NCBI RefSeq assembly: GCF_013822795.1
Contig: NZ_PNLB01000010.1
Coordinates: 92,920-156,919 of the forward strand
Length of the DNA stretch: 64,000 nt
DNA from: Phenylobacterium sp.
GTDB taxonomy: Bacteria > Pseudomonadota > Alphaproteobacteria > Caulobacterales > Caulobacteraceae
Direction of reading: 5' to 3'
Shown here: piece after piece, positions 1 to 9,433 of the stretch
Layout: every line of letters begins with the position of its first letter
How positions within the stretch are numbered: position 1 is the first letter of the stretch
Translations under genes and position numbers: made by a program
Notes under the pieces: generated by a model
Database searches by the model: none
What the model saw: only the letters and a program-made list of their open reading frames with translations
What the model was told of the DNA's origin: nothing

Positions 1-199
1 GCGAAGCCGAAGACCGGGCCCCATAACCACCAGATCTCGCAAGCCTCGGCAGGGCGGGCGTCGCACCTGCAAGCGCGTCGTGAATGGGTCCCGGTCTTGC
101 TTCGCAAACCGGGATGACACCTGTTTCCAAAGCTCAGCGACTGGCGGACACAAGCCCCACCGCTACTATGCCGGGCGACTCGTTTCGCCTGGAGTATCC
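1..199. other. Leader region, no gene recognised
   Basis: No convincing reading frame is seen before the start chosen for the first gene. An 18-base segment at the window edge is nearly the reverse complement of bases 89-105, so a long-range stem is possible, but the window cuts the context. The last 10 bases hold the GGAG ribosome site of the peptidase gene. Confidence 0.4.
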
Positions 200-1471
200 A
201 TGTCCCGTACCCTGCCCGCCGCGCTCGCGCTGTCCGTCCTGATCACCGCGCCGGCGCTCGCCGCGCCCAAGGACGATGCGGCCAAGATCGTCGCCAGCCC
301 GGCCTTCAAGGCCGCAACGGCGGTGCTCGATCGCGAGCACGAGCGCACCGTGCAGGACATCATCACCCTGACCGAGATTCCCGCCCCGCCCTTCAAGGAA
401 GAGGCCCGCGGCAAGGCCTACAAGGCGATGCTGGAAGCCCACGGCCTGACCGACGTCGAGATCGACTCCGAGGGCAACGTCATGGGTCTGCGCAAGGGAA
501 CTAAGCCCGGCCCGCTGGTCGTGGTCTCCGCCCACCTCGACACGGTCTTCCCGGAAGGCACCGACGTGAAGGTCCGCCGCGAGGGGACCAAGCTGTTCGC
601 GCCGGGCGTCGCCGACGACACTCACAACCTCGCCGTCCTGCTCGCCTGGATCCGCGCCCTCGATGCGGCCAAGATCAAGACCAAGAGCGACATCCTCTTC
701 GTCGGCACGGTCGGCGAAGAAGGCGCCGGCGACCTGCGCGGCGTCCGCTACTTCTTCAACCACGGCAAGTACAAGGACCGGACCAAGGCCTTCTTCTCGG
801 TCGACGGCCTCGATCCCAGCGGCATCACCCACGTCGGCGTCGGGTCCAAGCGCTACCGCGTGACCTTCAACGGCCCCGGCGGCCACAGCTACGGCTCGTT
901 CGGCATCGTCAACCCGATGGCGGCCATGGGCAAGGCGATCGCCGACTTCTACGAGGTCCAGGTCCCGACTTCGCCCAAGGTCACCTACTCGGCCTCGGTC
1001 ACCGGCGGCGGCACCTCGGTCAACGCCATTCCCAACAAGGTCTTCACCGAGTTCGACATGCGCTCGGCCGACGCCGGCGAGCTCGCCAAGCTCGACACGC
1101 GCTTCAAGGAGATCATGCAGGCCGCCGTCGAACACGAGAACAAGGCCCGCTCCACCCGCGTCGGCGCGGTCAGCGTCGAGATCAAGCCGATCGGCGACCG
1201 CCCCGCCGGCCAGACCGCCAAGGACACAACCCTGGTCGCCGGAACCGCCGCGGCGATCACCGCGCTGGGCTACACGCCGCAGTACGACGCTTCCTCCACC
1301 GACGCCAACGCACCGATGGCGCTCGGCATTCCGGCCATCACCATCGGCGGCGGCGGCTCGGGCGGCCGCGCCCACTCGCTGGACGAATGGATCGACGTCG
1401 AGAAGGCGGCCAGCGTCCGCGGCATGAGCGTCGGCCTCGCCGCCGTCCTCGTCGCCGCCGGCGTGAACTAG
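200..1471 (+). CDS. Secreted M20-family metallopeptidase
   Basis: Predicted zinc-dependent exopeptidase or amidohydrolase of the M20 (PepT/ArgE/DapE-like) family, 423 residues, exported. The start at 200 follows GGAG at 191-194 and opens a signal peptide (MSRTLPAALALSVLITAPALA). An upstream in-frame ATG at 80 would put 40 non-signal residues in front, so it is rejected. Metal ligands visible are H112 and D114 (SAHLDTVF), D139 (GVADDTHN), E173-E174 (GEEGAGD) and a late His in GRAHSLDEW. The GGHSYGSFG stretch is the usual start of the dimerisation (lid) domain. The family call is secure; substrate is unknown. It stands alone, convergent with the next gene. Confidence 0.88.
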   Translation: MSRTLPAALALSVLITAPALAAPKDDAAKIVASPAFKAATAVLDREHERTVQDIITLTEIPAPPFKEEARGKAYKAMLEAHGLTDVEIDSEGNVMGLRKGTKPGPLVVVSAHLDTVFPEGTDVKVRREGTKLFAPGVADDTHNLAVLLAWIRALDAAKIKTKSDILFVGTVGEEGAGDLRGVRYFFNHGKYKDRTKAFFSVDGLDPSGITHVGVGSKRYRVTFNGPGGHSYGSFGIVNPMAAMGKAIADFYEVQVPTSPKVTYSASVTGGGTSVNAIPNKVFTEFDMRSADAGELAKLDTRFKEIMQAAVEHENKARSTRVGAVSVEIKPIGDRPAGQTAKDTTLVAGTAAAITALGYTPQYDASSTDANAPMALGIPAITIGGGGSGGRAHSLDEWIDVEKAASVRGMSVGLAAVLVAAGVN

Positions 1472-1508
1472 CGGGCCCGCCCGGTCGCCCCCTGAAGCGG
1501 CCGGGGCC

Positions 1509-2132
1509 TTAGCGGGCGAGCAGCGACAGCAGGCCCTTAAGCCAGCTCACCAGCCCGTCCCAGAGGCCGGCCAGCCACGACGTCGGCGTGGCCGGCCTTT
1601 CGGGAACGAACCAACTCGGCGCGGCCGGCGGGGCGCAGTTCATGTTCATGCCCACGCCCTTCAGATAGCCGCGCCGCACGCCGCCGGCCTTGATCGCCGC
1701 CTCCACCGCCTTGCGGTGACGGTCGGCCCCGCTCAGCTTGCGCACCCAGCCGCGGAACGGCAGCAGGTCCTGGGCCTCGCCGCGCACCTCGGCCACCGCC
1801 GCGGCCTTGGCCTGGGCCCCCAGCTTCTGCATCCGCGTGCGTTCGTCCGGCGCCGGCGCCTCGTCCAGGTCCGGCCCCAGCACCGCATCCAGCCGCCCGA
1901 TCTCGCCGGCGATCGCCTCGCAGCGGGTCAGTTCGAGCGCCTCGTACGGATTGGCGACCGCCCGGATCAGCACGTCCGGGATCTGCGCCTGCTTGAGGTT
2001 CAGGTCTTCCAGCGGCGCGGTCACCGCCCCACGAAATCCCTCGTCGACCTGGGTCGTGCCGCGGTCCGTCGCCGCCGCAGAACTCGCCGCCAGCAGCGCC
2101 GCCGCCGTTAGCCAGATCAATCTCGTCATCAT
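1509..2132 (-). CDS. Secreted hypothetical protein
   Basis: About 207 residues beginning with a signal peptide (MMTRLIWLTAAALLAASSAAA). The start at 2132 (or 2129, two adjacent ATGs) is preceded on this strand by GGGTGGGG. A longer open frame to 2819 has no signal peptide and overlaps the divergent gene, so it is rejected. The mature part is mostly helical and charged and ends in a Trp/Leu-rich amphipathic tail (WLAGLWDGLVSWLKGLLSLL) that could touch a membrane. A single Cys pair (C in LTRCEA and MNCAPP) might form a disulfide. No family recognised. Confidence 0.7.
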   Translation of the reverse strand: MMTRLIWLTAAALLAASSAAATDRGTTQVDEGFRGAVTAPLEDLNLKQAQIPDVLIRAVANPYEALELTRCEAIAGEIGRLDAVLGPDLDEAPAPDERTRMQKLGAQAKAAAVAEVRGEAQDLLPFRGWVRKLSGADRHRKAVEAAIKAGGVRRGYLKGVGMNMNCAPPAAPSWFVPERPATPTSWLAGLWDGLVSWLKGLLSLLAR

Positions 2133-2270
2133 CCCCCACCCTAGCCTTTGCACGCCTGCGCGCGCTGCGACGTTTCGCGCGTCGGCCGCCCCCGAGTCGA
2201 TGTCCGCGGCGACGGAACACGCCCCTCGCCCCGCCGTTTCCGAATGGAGGAGCTCTGGAGGATCAGGTCC

Positions 2271-3002
2271 ATGCCCAACCGCCCGACCCCGCCCGACGAA
2301 CCGCGCCGCCGACGCCGCCGACGCGATGAGCCGCAACAGGGCGCACCCGAGCCGCGCAGCTTCGGCGAGGAAGGCCGCTACTCCTCCGACCAGGCCCGCT
2401 ACCACGGCGCCGACACCCGCTCGTACGACGCCTTCGGCGCCCACCGGCCCAGCGAGATGCGCCCCGACTGGCGGCGCGGCCGTTACGAATCCGGCCGTGA
2501 CAGCGCCCCGGACGTACCCTTCGACGAGGCCGACGCCCTGGCCCGCGGCTACTACAGCCTCGATGCGCCCCATGGCGGCCAAGAGTACGGAATTGAGCAG
2601 CACGGCTATCGCCAATCCATCGTCCGCCGCCGCGCCCGCCCGCCCGGCGCCGCCCCTACCGAGGCCGAGTGTGCGCCCTACGGCGACCAGCCGCTGGACC
2701 CGCGCGATTTGGGAGTGCGCGAATTCGGCCCGCCGGCCGACTACGCCTATCACCCGGGCGCCGAGGCCGAATTCGAGCTTGAGTACCTCGACTGGCGCGA
2801 AGCCAAGCTCTCGGCCCACGACCGCGACTACGCCGCCTGGCGCGCCGAGCAGCAGCGCAAATACGACACCGAGTACCGCGCCTTCCGCGGCGAGTGGCAG
2901 GAGCGCTTCGACCGCGGTTTCGCCGAGTGGCGCAGTCGACGCGACGACTCGCTGAGCCCGTCCCGCGGCGACGACGATCCGCCCCCTGACGATCGGATGT
3001 GA
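2271..3002 (+). CDS. Arginine/acidic-rich hypothetical protein
   Basis: A 243-residue soluble protein of strongly biased composition. It has an Arg run near the N-terminus (PRRRRRRRDEP), a Tyr/Arg/Gly/Asp-rich middle, then a C-terminal helix rich in Trp, Tyr, Arg and Glu (residues about 175-225: DWREAKLSAHDRDYAAWRAE) and an acidic Pro/Asp tail. The ATG at 2271 is chosen because GGAGG lies 9-10 bases upstream; an in-frame ATG at 2244 has no such site. It resembles the low-complexity proteins annotated as SWFGD-like in alphaproteobacteria, but that is only a resemblance. Divergent from the secreted protein at 1509-2132. Confidence 0.65.
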   Translation: MPNRPTPPDEPRRRRRRRDEPQQGAPEPRSFGEEGRYSSDQARYHGADTRSYDAFGAHRPSEMRPDWRRGRYESGRDSAPDVPFDEADALARGYYSLDAPHGGQEYGIEQHGYRQSIVRRRARPPGAAPTEAECAPYGDQPLDPRDLGVREFGPPADYAYHPGAEAEFELEYLDWREAKLSAHDRDYAAWRAEQQRKYDTEYRAFRGEWQERFDRGFAEWRSRRDDSLSPSRGDDDPPPDDRM

Positions 3003-3022
3003 TTCGCCTCACACGCGATCAG

Positions 3023-3057
3023 TTCCCGCCCAGCGGGAAACAATGTTCGGTGAACAT
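3023..3057. terminator. Two adjacent hairpins after the Arg-rich gene
   Basis: A 7-bp stem TTCCCGC/GCGGGAA (3023-3039) is followed by ATGTTC-GG-TGAACAT (3043-3057). Neither is followed by a T-run, so a factor-independent terminator is not certain. The second is a perfect palindrome and could instead be an operator for the LuxR-type gene downstream. Confidence 0.35.
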
Positions 3058-3181
3058 GCACTGCGAGCTGCCGAAACGGCCCAAATAGTCCTATCGGCCA
3101 GATGACTCGCCCGCCCGAAACCCATACTAGCGCTACGGAAATTTGATCGGGCGGCGCGAGGCGGCCGCCAGGGGGTGAGTG

Positions 3182-3793
3182 ATGCGTGTGGTCGTGGTGA
3201 GCAGACAGCCGCTTTGGCGGGACGCGCTGAGCGTCCTCGTGGCGGCCCAGCTCCCCGCCGATCCGGTGGTGACGCTCGACGACGTCGCCCAGCTCGCGGC
3301 CCTCGCTCCGCACGCCGACGACCTGATCTTGCTCGACCCGCCGGCGCAGAGCGACCCGGGCGACTGGATCGAGCGCCACGCCGAGCTTCTCACGGTCGGG
3401 CGCCTGGTCCTGCTGCCGCCGCACAAGAACGTTCGCTGGGCCAAGATCGCCTATGCCCGCGGCTTCCGGGCGCTGGTGCCCAAGGACACCGCCTCTGACC
3501 TGATGGTCGCGGTGCTGCGGCTGGTCATCGTCGGCGGCGAGTACTTTCCGTGCTTCGAGGAGCTGGGCGCGATCCCCGACCCGGCTCCGGGCCACGGTCC
3601 GCGCCTGTCGCCGCGCCAGATCGAGGTGCTGCGCGAACTCGAACGGGGCCGGACCAACAAGGAGATCGCCGAGCAGCTCGGCATCGCCATCGCCACCGTG
3701 AAGCTGCACGTCCAGGCGATCCTCAGCGCCACCGGGGCGCGCAACCGCACCGAGGTGGTCAGCCGCATGGCCTCCGGACAGTCGAGGCTTTAG
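3182..3793 (+). CDS. LuxR-family regulator with degenerate receiver
   Basis: A 203-residue NarL/FixJ-type regulator. Residues 1-115 look like a receiver fold (MRVVVVSRQPLWRDAL start, LILLDPPAQ at the phospho-Asp strand, a Lys in ALVPKDT). The acidic pair normally found after the first strand is replaced by SRQ. The C-terminal HTH is canonical (LSPRQIEVLRELERGRTNKE and the following IATVKLHVQAIL). ATG 3182 has GGGGG 6 bases upstream; GTG 3179 is an alternative one codon earlier. Phosphorylation may be lost or atypical. The next genes are the globin chemoreceptor and hybrid kinase, which might feed it, but this is inference. Confidence 0.82.
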   Translation: MRVVVVSRQPLWRDALSVLVAAQLPADPVVTLDDVAQLAALAPHADDLILLDPPAQSDPGDWIERHAELLTVGRLVLLPPHKNVRWAKIAYARGFRALVPKDTASDLMVAVLRLVIVGGEYFPCFEELGAIPDPAPGHGPRLSPRQIEVLRELERGRTNKEIAEQLGIAIATVKLHVQAILSATGARNRTEVVSRMASGQSRL

Positions 3794-3944
3794 GACTAGC
3801 CAGCCGGCCAATCAATATAGATCCAAGGCACTATTCAGATTACGCACATCACTATACTTTTCTATTACTTTTGATATTTGTCATTTTAGGACATCGTTAA
3901 CAACGAATCGTCCAGCGTCACCTCCAATATAACGGGGGTCGAAT
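3794..3944 (+). promoter_or_regulatory. AT-rich promoter region of globin-MCP operon
   Basis: This 151-base gap is far richer in A+T than its surroundings (for example 3830-3890), as expected for a promoter in this genome. It contains ATCGTTAA at 3893-3900, whose reverse complement TTAACGAT matches the CtrA half-site TTAACSAT, 45 bases before the chemoreceptor start. No exact -35/-10 pair is claimed. Confidence 0.4.
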
Positions 3945-5486
3945 ATGTCCATATCTGCAGAACTCGGCGAACGACTAAGTTTCATGCGTATGGACGACCT
4001 CGCTTGCGAGAGTCTCCGGGATATCAAGCCCATCGTCATGAGCGCCCTGCCCGGCGCGCTCGACGCCTTCTACGGCCAGGTCGCCCAGCGCGAAGAGACA
4101 CGGGCCTTCTTCTCCAGCTCTCGGCACATCGCCAGCGCCAAGGGGCGCCAGATCGACCATTGGGAGACCATCTCCAGCGGCCAGTTCGATGAATCCTATG
4201 TCGGCGCCGTCACCACCGTCGGCGAGACCCACGCCCGCATCGGTCTGGAGCCGCGCTGGTACATCGGCGGCTACGCCCTGGTGCTGGAGAATCTGATCGC
4301 CGCCGTCACCGCCGCCCGCTGGCCGCGCGGCGGGCTCCTGCGCCGCGGCCCCACTCACGAGCAGGTCGCCGCCGAGCTGGGGGCGCTCACCAAGGCCACC
4401 TTGCTCGATATGGACTATGCGATCTCGGTCTATCTGGCCGCCGCCGAGGCCGCGCGCCGACAGGCCGAGGCTCAGGTTCTGGCCGCCGAGCGCGCGGCCA
4501 TCGTCCAGACCATCGGCGCTGGCATGACCGCCCTGGCCGACGGCGACCTCGGCTACCGGATCGAGACCGGGCTGGCGGCCGAGTACGCCCAGATCCGCCA
4601 GGACTTCAACGCCGCCCTCGCCAGGCTGGAGGAAGCGATCACCTCGGTGGCCGGCAACGCCTCCGGCGTCGAGGCCGGCGCCGACGAGCTGGCCCGCGCC
4701 TCCGACGACCTTTCGCGGCGCACCGAGCGCCAGGCCGCCGCCCTGGAGGAGACCGCCGCCGCGCTCGATGAGATCACCGCCACGGTCAAGGCCACCGCCG
4801 ACGGCGCCCGCCAGGCTGGCGAAGTCGTCGCCGCCGCCAAGGCTCAGGCCGAACTTTCCACTACCGTCGTCGAGCGCGCGGTCGGGGCCATGGGCCAGAT
4901 CGAGCACTCGTCCGGTCAGATCGGCCGCATCATCGGCGTGATCGACGAGATCGCCTTCCAGACCAACCTGCTGGCGCTCAACGCCGGGGTCGAGGCGGCC
5001 CGCGCCGGCGAGGCCGGCCGCGGCTTCGCCGTCGTCGCCTCCGAAGTCCGCGCCTTGGCCCAGCGCTCGGCCGACGCCGCGCGCGAGATCAAGGACCTGA
5101 TCGGCGCCTCGGCTGGCCATGTCGACGAGGGCGTGGGTCTGGTGCGCGAGACCGGCGCGGCGCTGCAGGCCATCGCCGCCAAGGTCGGCGAAATCGACGA
5201 GGTGGTCGCCGGCATCGCCGCCTCCACCCAGGAACAGGCCTCGGGCCTGGCCCAGATCAACACCGCGGTGAACCAGATGGACCAGGGCCTGCAGCAGAAC
5301 GCGGCCATGGTCGAACAGGCCGCCGCCGCCACCCGCGCCCTACGCGGCGAGGCCGCAGAGCTCACCGGCCTGGTGGCCCGCTTCCGGCTGTCGGGCCAGG
5401 CGCCGCGCGGCGACGCCGGGCCGGTCGGGGCGCTGACCCGGGCCCTGGCCTCGGCGGTCTCCGGCGGCCGGCTCGCCCATGGTTGA
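3945..5486 (+). CDS. Globin-coupled methyl-accepting chemotaxis protein (HemAT-like)
   Basis: A soluble 513-residue chemoreceptor with no membrane segment. Residues 1-175 form a protoglobin/globin-sensor domain; H96 in [10 protein letters not shown] sits where the haem-binding proximal His lies in HemAT. Residues about 200-250 resemble a HAMP-like linker ([13 protein letters not shown]). The rest is a coiled-coil MCP signalling domain with the conserved tip [20 protein letters not shown] at about residues 331-352. By family it senses O2 or another gas ligand and controls a CheA kinase for aerotaxis. Its stop overlaps the start of the next gene by 8 bases, so the two are co-translated. The methylation regions look Ala/Glu-rich but sites are not assigned. 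Confidence 0.93.
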   Translation: MSISAELGERLSFMRMDDLACESLRDIKPIVMSALPGALDAFYGQVAQREETRAFFSSSRHIASAKGRQIDHWETISSGQFDESYVGAVTTVGETHARIGLEPRWYIGGYALVLENLIAAVTAARWPRGGLLRRGPTHEQVAAELGALTKATLLDMDYAISVYLAAAEAARRQAEAQVLAAERAAIVQTIGAGMTALADGDLGYRIETGLAAEYAQIRQDFNAALARLEEAITSVAGNASGVEAGADELARASDDLSRRTERQAAALEETAAALDEITATVKATADGARQAGEVVAAAKAQAELSTTVVERAVGAMGQIEHSSGQIGRIIGVIDEIAFQTNLLALNAGVEAARAGEAGRGFAVVASEVRALAQRSADAAREIKDLIGASAGHVDEGVGLVRETGAALQAIAAKVGEIDEVVAGIAASTQEQASGLAQINTAVNQMDQGLQQNAAMVEQAAAATRALRGEAAELTGLVARFRLSGQAPRGDAGPVGALTRALASAVSGGRLAHG

Positions 5487-7407
5487 GGACCGTCTCGCGC
5501 GCGTGCAGCGGCTGGCCAACGCCGGCGCCTGGGAGTGGACCGCCGCCAGCGGTGCCCTCTCCTGCAGCGAGCCGGCCCTGCGCCTGCTCGGCCTGCCGCC
5601 CGGGCCGTGCACCACGGACGAAGCTTTGGCCAGGATCCCGGCCGAGGACCGCCGGCGGGTGGAGGAAGCGGTGCAGCGGGCGCTCGACACCGGCTGCGCC
5701 TACGCCCTCGACCACCGGGTCCGGCTGCCCGACGGCGCGGTCCGGATCTTGCGCCACCAGGGCGCCCCGCGCCTGGCCCCCGACGGCGCGGCCATCGGCC
5801 TGGCCGGCGCGCTGCAGGACGTCACCCCCCTGCGCGCCGCCGAGGCCGCCTCCCACCGCAGCCAGCAGATGCTGGCCGGCATGCTCAAGATCTCGCCCGA
5901 GGCGATCGTCGTCACCGACTCCGACGCCCGCATCATCCTGTTCAGCGCCGGGGCCGAGGCGATGTTCGGCTACAGCGCCGAGGAGGCGCTCGGCCGCAGC
6001 GTCGAGGACCTGATGCCGCCCCGCTTCCGCGAGCGCCACCAGCAGGCGGTCTACCGCTTCGCCTCCAGCTCGCGGCCCAGCCTGCGCATGCACGAGCGCG
6101 CGGAGATCCTCGGGCTGCGGCGCAACGGCGAGGAGTTCCCGGCCGAAGCCTCCCTCGCCCGCCTGGAGACCCCATCTGGCACGGCCTTCACCACTATCGT
6201 CCGCGACCTCTCCGAGCGAAAGGCGGCCGAGGCCCGGCTGGTCCAGGCCCGCGAGGAGGCCGAGAACGCCAGCCGCGCCAAATCGACCTTCCTGGCCAAT
6301 ATGAGCCACGAGATCCGCACCCCGTTGAACGGCGTGCTCGGGGTCGCCGGCGCCCTGGCCCGTACCGACCTGACCGAACCCCAGCGCGAGATGGTCCAGT
6401 TGATCGAGACCTCGGGCCGCGCCCTGCAGGACCTGCTCAGCGACATCCTCGACCTGGCCAAGGTCGACGCAGGCCGGCTCTGCATCCGCGACGATCCCTT
6501 CGGCCTGGAGGAGATGGTCCGCGCGGTCTTCGCCCTATTCCAGGCCAGCGCCGCCGAAAAGGGCATCGGCTTCCGGCTGGAGATGGACCGCGAGGTCTGC
6601 GACCGCTTCCACGGTGATGACCTGCGCATCCGCCAGGTGTTGTCGAACCTGCTCTCCAACGCCGTGAAGTTCACCGCCCGCGGCGAGGTGCGCCTCAAGG
6701 TGCTGTCGCGCGGCCTCGCCGGCGACGCGCGCCGCGTGCGCTTCGTGGTCGAGGACACCGGCGTCGGCTTCCCGACAGAGGTGGCCGAGGCCCTATTCGA
6801 CCGTTTCGAGCAGGCCGACTCCTCGATCACCCGCCAGTTCGGCGGCACGGGCCTGGGCTTGGCCATCTCCCGCTCGCTGGTCGAGCTGATGGACGGCGAG
6901 ATCGTCGCCTCCTCCAGCCCTGGCGAGGGCGCGACCTTCGCCTTCGAGCTGCCCCTGCGCCGCGTCGCCCGCGACGCCGCCCCGCAGCCGCCCGCGCCGG
7001 CCCAGGCGCCGGCGTCCAGCGACCGCCCCGTCCGCGTGCTGCTGGCCGAGGACCATCCGACCAACCGCCGGGTGGTCGAGCTGATCCTGGGCGGCCTGCC
7101 GGTCGACCTGACCTGCGTCGAGAACGGCCAGCAGGCGGTCGAGGCCGCCGCCGAGGACGCCTACGACCTGATCCTCATGGACATGCAGATGCCGGTCATG
7201 GACGGCGTCACGGCCGTCAGCCGCATCCGCGCCGCCCGCCCGCTGCGCATGGGTCCACGCATCTGCATGCTGACCGCCAACGCCATGCCCGAGCACCGCG
7301 AGGCCTCGCACCGCGCCGGCGCCGACGCCTTCCTGGTCAAGCCGCTCGACGCCGCCGAACTGATCGCCGAAGTCATGGAGGCCCGCGACGCGCCGCCTGG
7401 CGCCTGA
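5479..7407 (+). CDS. PAS-PAS hybrid sensor histidine kinase
   Basis: A soluble 642-residue hybrid kinase. PAS domains lie at about 1-115 and 125-250. The HisKA dimerisation domain has phospho-acceptor H277 in [15 protein letters not shown]. The HATPase domain has N-box LLSNAVKF, G1 DTGVGF and G2 GGTGLGL. The C-terminal receiver has phospho-acceptor D568 in [11 protein letters not shown] and a Lys in [10 protein letters not shown] 5479 lies inside the end of the globin chemoreceptor gene. With no output domain it probably passes phosphate to a phosphotransfer protein encoded elsewhere. The overlap suggests that the globin protein and kinase act in the same gas- or redox-sensing path, which is inference. 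Confidence 0.92.
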   Translation: MVEDRLARVQRLANAGAWEWTAASGALSCSEPALRLLGLPPGPCTTDEALARIPAEDRRRVEEAVQRALDTGCAYALDHRVRLPDGAVRILRHQGAPRLAPDGAAIGLAGALQDVTPLRAAEAASHRSQQMLAGMLKISPEAIVVTDSDARIILFSAGAEAMFGYSAEEALGRSVEDLMPPRFRERHQQAVYRFASSSRPSLRMHERAEILGLRRNGEEFPAEASLARLETPSGTAFTTIVRDLSERKAAEARLVQAREEAENASRAKSTFLANMSHEIRTPLNGVLGVAGALARTDLTEPQREMVQLIETSGRALQDLLSDILDLAKVDAGRLCIRDDPFGLEEMVRAVFALFQASAAEKGIGFRLEMDREVCDRFHGDDLRIRQVLSNLLSNAVKFTARGEVRLKVLSRGLAGDARRVRFVVEDTGVGFPTEVAEALFDRFEQADSSITRQFGGTGLGLAISRSLVELMDGEIVASSSPGEGATFAFELPLRRVARDAAPQPPAPAQAPASSDRPVRVLLAEDHPTNRRVVELILGGLPVDLTCVENGQQAVEAAAEDAYDLILMDMQMPVMDGVTAVSRIRAARPLRMGPRICMLTANAMPEHREASHRAGADAFLVKPLDAAELIAEVMEARDAPPGA

Positions 7408-7470
7408 CGACGCTTCCCGCCTAGCGCGTACTGTGTCAGATCTCGCCTGAGACAACCGATCGGGTGGGCC

Positions 7471-8235
7471 GTGAGAGCCGTCAAAGTAAACCGACCGCTG
7501 CTGGACCTCTTCGCCGCTCGACGGGTGTACCACCGCGTCCATTCCGGCGAACGCTGGCGGATCGGGCAGCACATCGGCGTCAATCAGCACTGCGAGATCG
7601 AGCCGTATGTGAACCTCCCCACCGGCGACTTTCTCCCGCGGGCGGTCGGCGCCTTCACCTACACTCACTCGATCCTGCACTCGGAGGCCTCCTTCGGCCG
7701 CTACTGCTCGATCGCCGAGGGCCTGAACTTCATGGGCGCGGCCCACCCGGTGGACCGCATCACCAGTTCGCCCATCACCTACGATCAGCCGCGCGGCGCC
7801 CTGCGCTTCGTCGGCGATTACCTCGACGACTACGGGATCACCGACTATCCGCTCCACCCGTTCAATCCGGTTCCCCGCCCGGTCACCATCGGCCACGGGG
7901 TTTGGATCGGCGCCCAGGTAATGATCGCCGGCGGCGTCAACATCGGCCACGGGGCGATCGTCGGCGCGCGCAGCGTAGTGACCAAGCACGTCCCGCCCTA
8001 CGCCATCGTCGTCGGCGCCCCAGCTCGCGTCGTTCGCCTGCGCTTTTCCGACCGCAACATCGAACGGCTGCTCGCCCTGGAATGGTGGCGCTTCGGGCCC
8101 GACGTCATTCAGCGCTTCGACTCGCGCGACGTCGACCGCTTCCTGGGCGCCGCCGAGGCCGACGCCGAGGCCCAGCCGCTGGACCTTCGGCCGCTCACCT
8201 TCACGGAAATCGTCGCGGCCGCTGCGCAGCCCTGA
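7471..8235 (+). CDS. CatB/Vat-like hexapeptide acyltransferase
   Basis: A 254-residue left-handed beta-helix acyltransferase, xenobiotic acetyltransferase (XAT) type. The hexapeptide repeats are clearest at 145-185 (ITIGHGVWIGAQVMIAGG, then IGHGAIVGARSVVT) and end with the usual PPYAIVVGAPARVVR. A catalytic-type His lies in the SPI/AAHP loop region. The start is a GTG at 7471. Family members acetylate chloramphenicol, streptogramins or sugar/lipid acceptors using acetyl-CoA; this one cannot be assigned a substrate. It stands alone, convergent with the HAD gene. Confidence 0.85.
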   Translation: MRAVKVNRPLLDLFAARRVYHRVHSGERWRIGQHIGVNQHCEIEPYVNLPTGDFLPRAVGAFTYTHSILHSEASFGRYCSIAEGLNFMGAAHPVDRITSSPITYDQPRGALRFVGDYLDDYGITDYPLHPFNPVPRPVTIGHGVWIGAQVMIAGGVNIGHGAIVGARSVVTKHVPPYAIVVGAPARVVRLRFSDRNIERLLALEWWRFGPDVIQRFDSRDVDRFLGAAEADAEAQPLDLRPLTFTEIVAAAAQP

Positions 8236-8264
8236 TCGCATTTTGACTGGAACCCCACATCGGC

Positions 8265-8360
8265 CCGCTCCCTGACGCGGAGGGAGCGGACCCCGACCCT
8301 CTTCCAGGTGTGGATGAGGGGGACAGAGGGCCGGCGCGCGACTCGGGGGGATGTCGCGCG
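8265..8360. terminator. Double hairpin between convergent genes
   Basis: A 9-bp stem at 8265-8289 (CCGCTCCCT paired with AGGGAGCGG, 7-base loop) and a second 8-bp stem at 8335-8360 (CGCGCGAC/GTCGCGCG) lie between two convergent genes. Neither has a T-run, so they may be Rho-assisted ends or mRNA 3' protection. Confidence 0.45.
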
Positions 8361-8431
8361 GACCCAGGCTCTAGGGCCGCTGCCGTAAGGTCAAGCTGGT
8401 TGACGCGTCCCGAGCTGTGCGCCCGCCGACC

Positions 8432-9097
8432 TCACCCCCAAGCCGTCATCAGCTCGCGGACCTCGTGCAGATCGCGGACCACCCGGACGCAGAGCGCGCG
8501 GATCTCCTCGGTCGGCTCCATCAGGTCGGGCGCCATCACCGTCATCATCCCCGCCGCCGCCGCCGAGCGGACCCCGACGTGGGAGTCCTCCAGCGCCAGG
8601 CACAACCGGGGCTCGACGCCCAGCCGCCCGGCGGCCGTCAGGAATGGATCGGGCGCCGGCTTGCCCGCCGCATAGTCCCCGCGGCAGACGATGGTGTCGA
8701 AGCATCCTGTCAGGCCGTTCGAGGCCAGGTGACGATCAACGCTCGCGCGGGACGACGACGTAGCGATCGCCCGGGGCAGTCGGACCTGGTCCAGCAACGC
8801 CAACAGTTCGCGCACACCGGGCTTCAAGGCTGGCCGCCCCTCGGCGATCAGCCAGAAGTGCCGCCGCCACTGCGCGTGAAACGCCTCGAACCCGAAAGCC
8901 TCGCCGAGGTGCACGCGGAACAGGTCCCCGCACTGCGAGCGCCGCACCCCGATCGACCCGTCGTAAACCGCGGCCGGAACCTCGAACCCTGCCTCCGCGG
9001 CGGCGGCCAGCAGCCCCTGCTGCCAAAGCGCCTCGGTGTCGAACAGCAGCCCGTCCATGTCGAAAACCACGGCGCTCGGCCGAAAAGGCAAGGTCAT
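8432..9097 (-). CDS. HAD-superfamily phosphatase (Gph/beta-PGM-like)
   Basis: A 221-residue HAD subfamily IA hydrolase. The catalytic motif I is VVFDMDGLLFD (nucleophile D13, general acid D15). Motif II is the Ser/Thr in ATSSSRAS, motif III the Lys in GKPAPDPF, motif IV LALEDSHVG. The helical cap lies between residues 20 and 85. The DxDG(L/T)LxD plus GKPxPD pattern is that of phosphoglycolate phosphatase, beta-phosphoglucomutase and sugar-phosphate phosphatases; the true substrate is not evident. A GAAAGG stretch precedes the ATG. Convergent with the acetyltransferase. Confidence 0.88.
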   Translation of the reverse strand: MTLPFRPSAVVFDMDGLLFDTEALWQQGLLAAAAEAGFEVPAAVYDGSIGVRRSQCGDLFRVHLGEAFGFEAFHAQWRRHFWLIAEGRPALKPGVRELLALLDQVRLPRAIATSSSRASVDRHLASNGLTGCFDTIVCRGDYAAGKPAPDPFLTAAGRLGVEPRLCLALEDSHVGVRSAAAAGMMTVMAPDLMEPTEEIRALCVRVVRDLHEVRELMTAWG

Positions 9098-9229
9098 GCC
9101 GCACGCCTTTCATCGAGATTGATCTATCATTGCGTGCAGGTCGCTCACGATCTACAGCTAATGAGAGAGTCGGTGCGGCATCGCTCAATCTAGTAGAAAA
9201 GCGAGCCGCTTACGCATCGGGGGGTGCGG

Positions 9230-9364
9230 ATGTCTGGTAAAGAGCGTTTGAACGCGCGCATCAGTTCGCGCCGAGACAGCGCGACGAAACGTTTCCTCGT
9301 TGTTGTCGCCCTGATTGCGTTCCTCGCCATCGGCCTTGCGCTAGAGGTGGGTTGGGCTCTGTAG
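9230..9364 (+). CDS. Small single-span membrane protein
   Basis: A 44-codon frame with a good GGGGGG-type site just before ATG 9230. The product starts polar and basic (MSGKERLNARISSRRDSATK) and ends with one hydrophobic helix (FLVVVALIAFLAIGLAL) and a short tail. The positive-inside rule predicts a cytoplasmic N-terminus. Function is unknown. The layout, start signal and hydrophobic segment support it as real, but no homologue is recognised. Confidence 0.5.
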   Translation: MSGKERLNARISSRRDSATKRFLVVVALIAFLAIGLALEVGWAL

Positions 9365-9433
9365 CTCCGACGCGAACAACGAGCTTCTGCGCGGGCCTTG
9401 CGTAGCCGGCCGGACGCCCAGCATCCTCCGCCC

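Noticed and set aside
1..105. Near-complementary segments at the window edge
   Set aside because: Seventy-base loop and the window truncation make a specific RNA structure unsafe to claim.
1509..2819. A 436-residue version of the secreted protein
   Set aside because: The extra N-terminal part overlaps the divergent gene and would bury the signal peptide.
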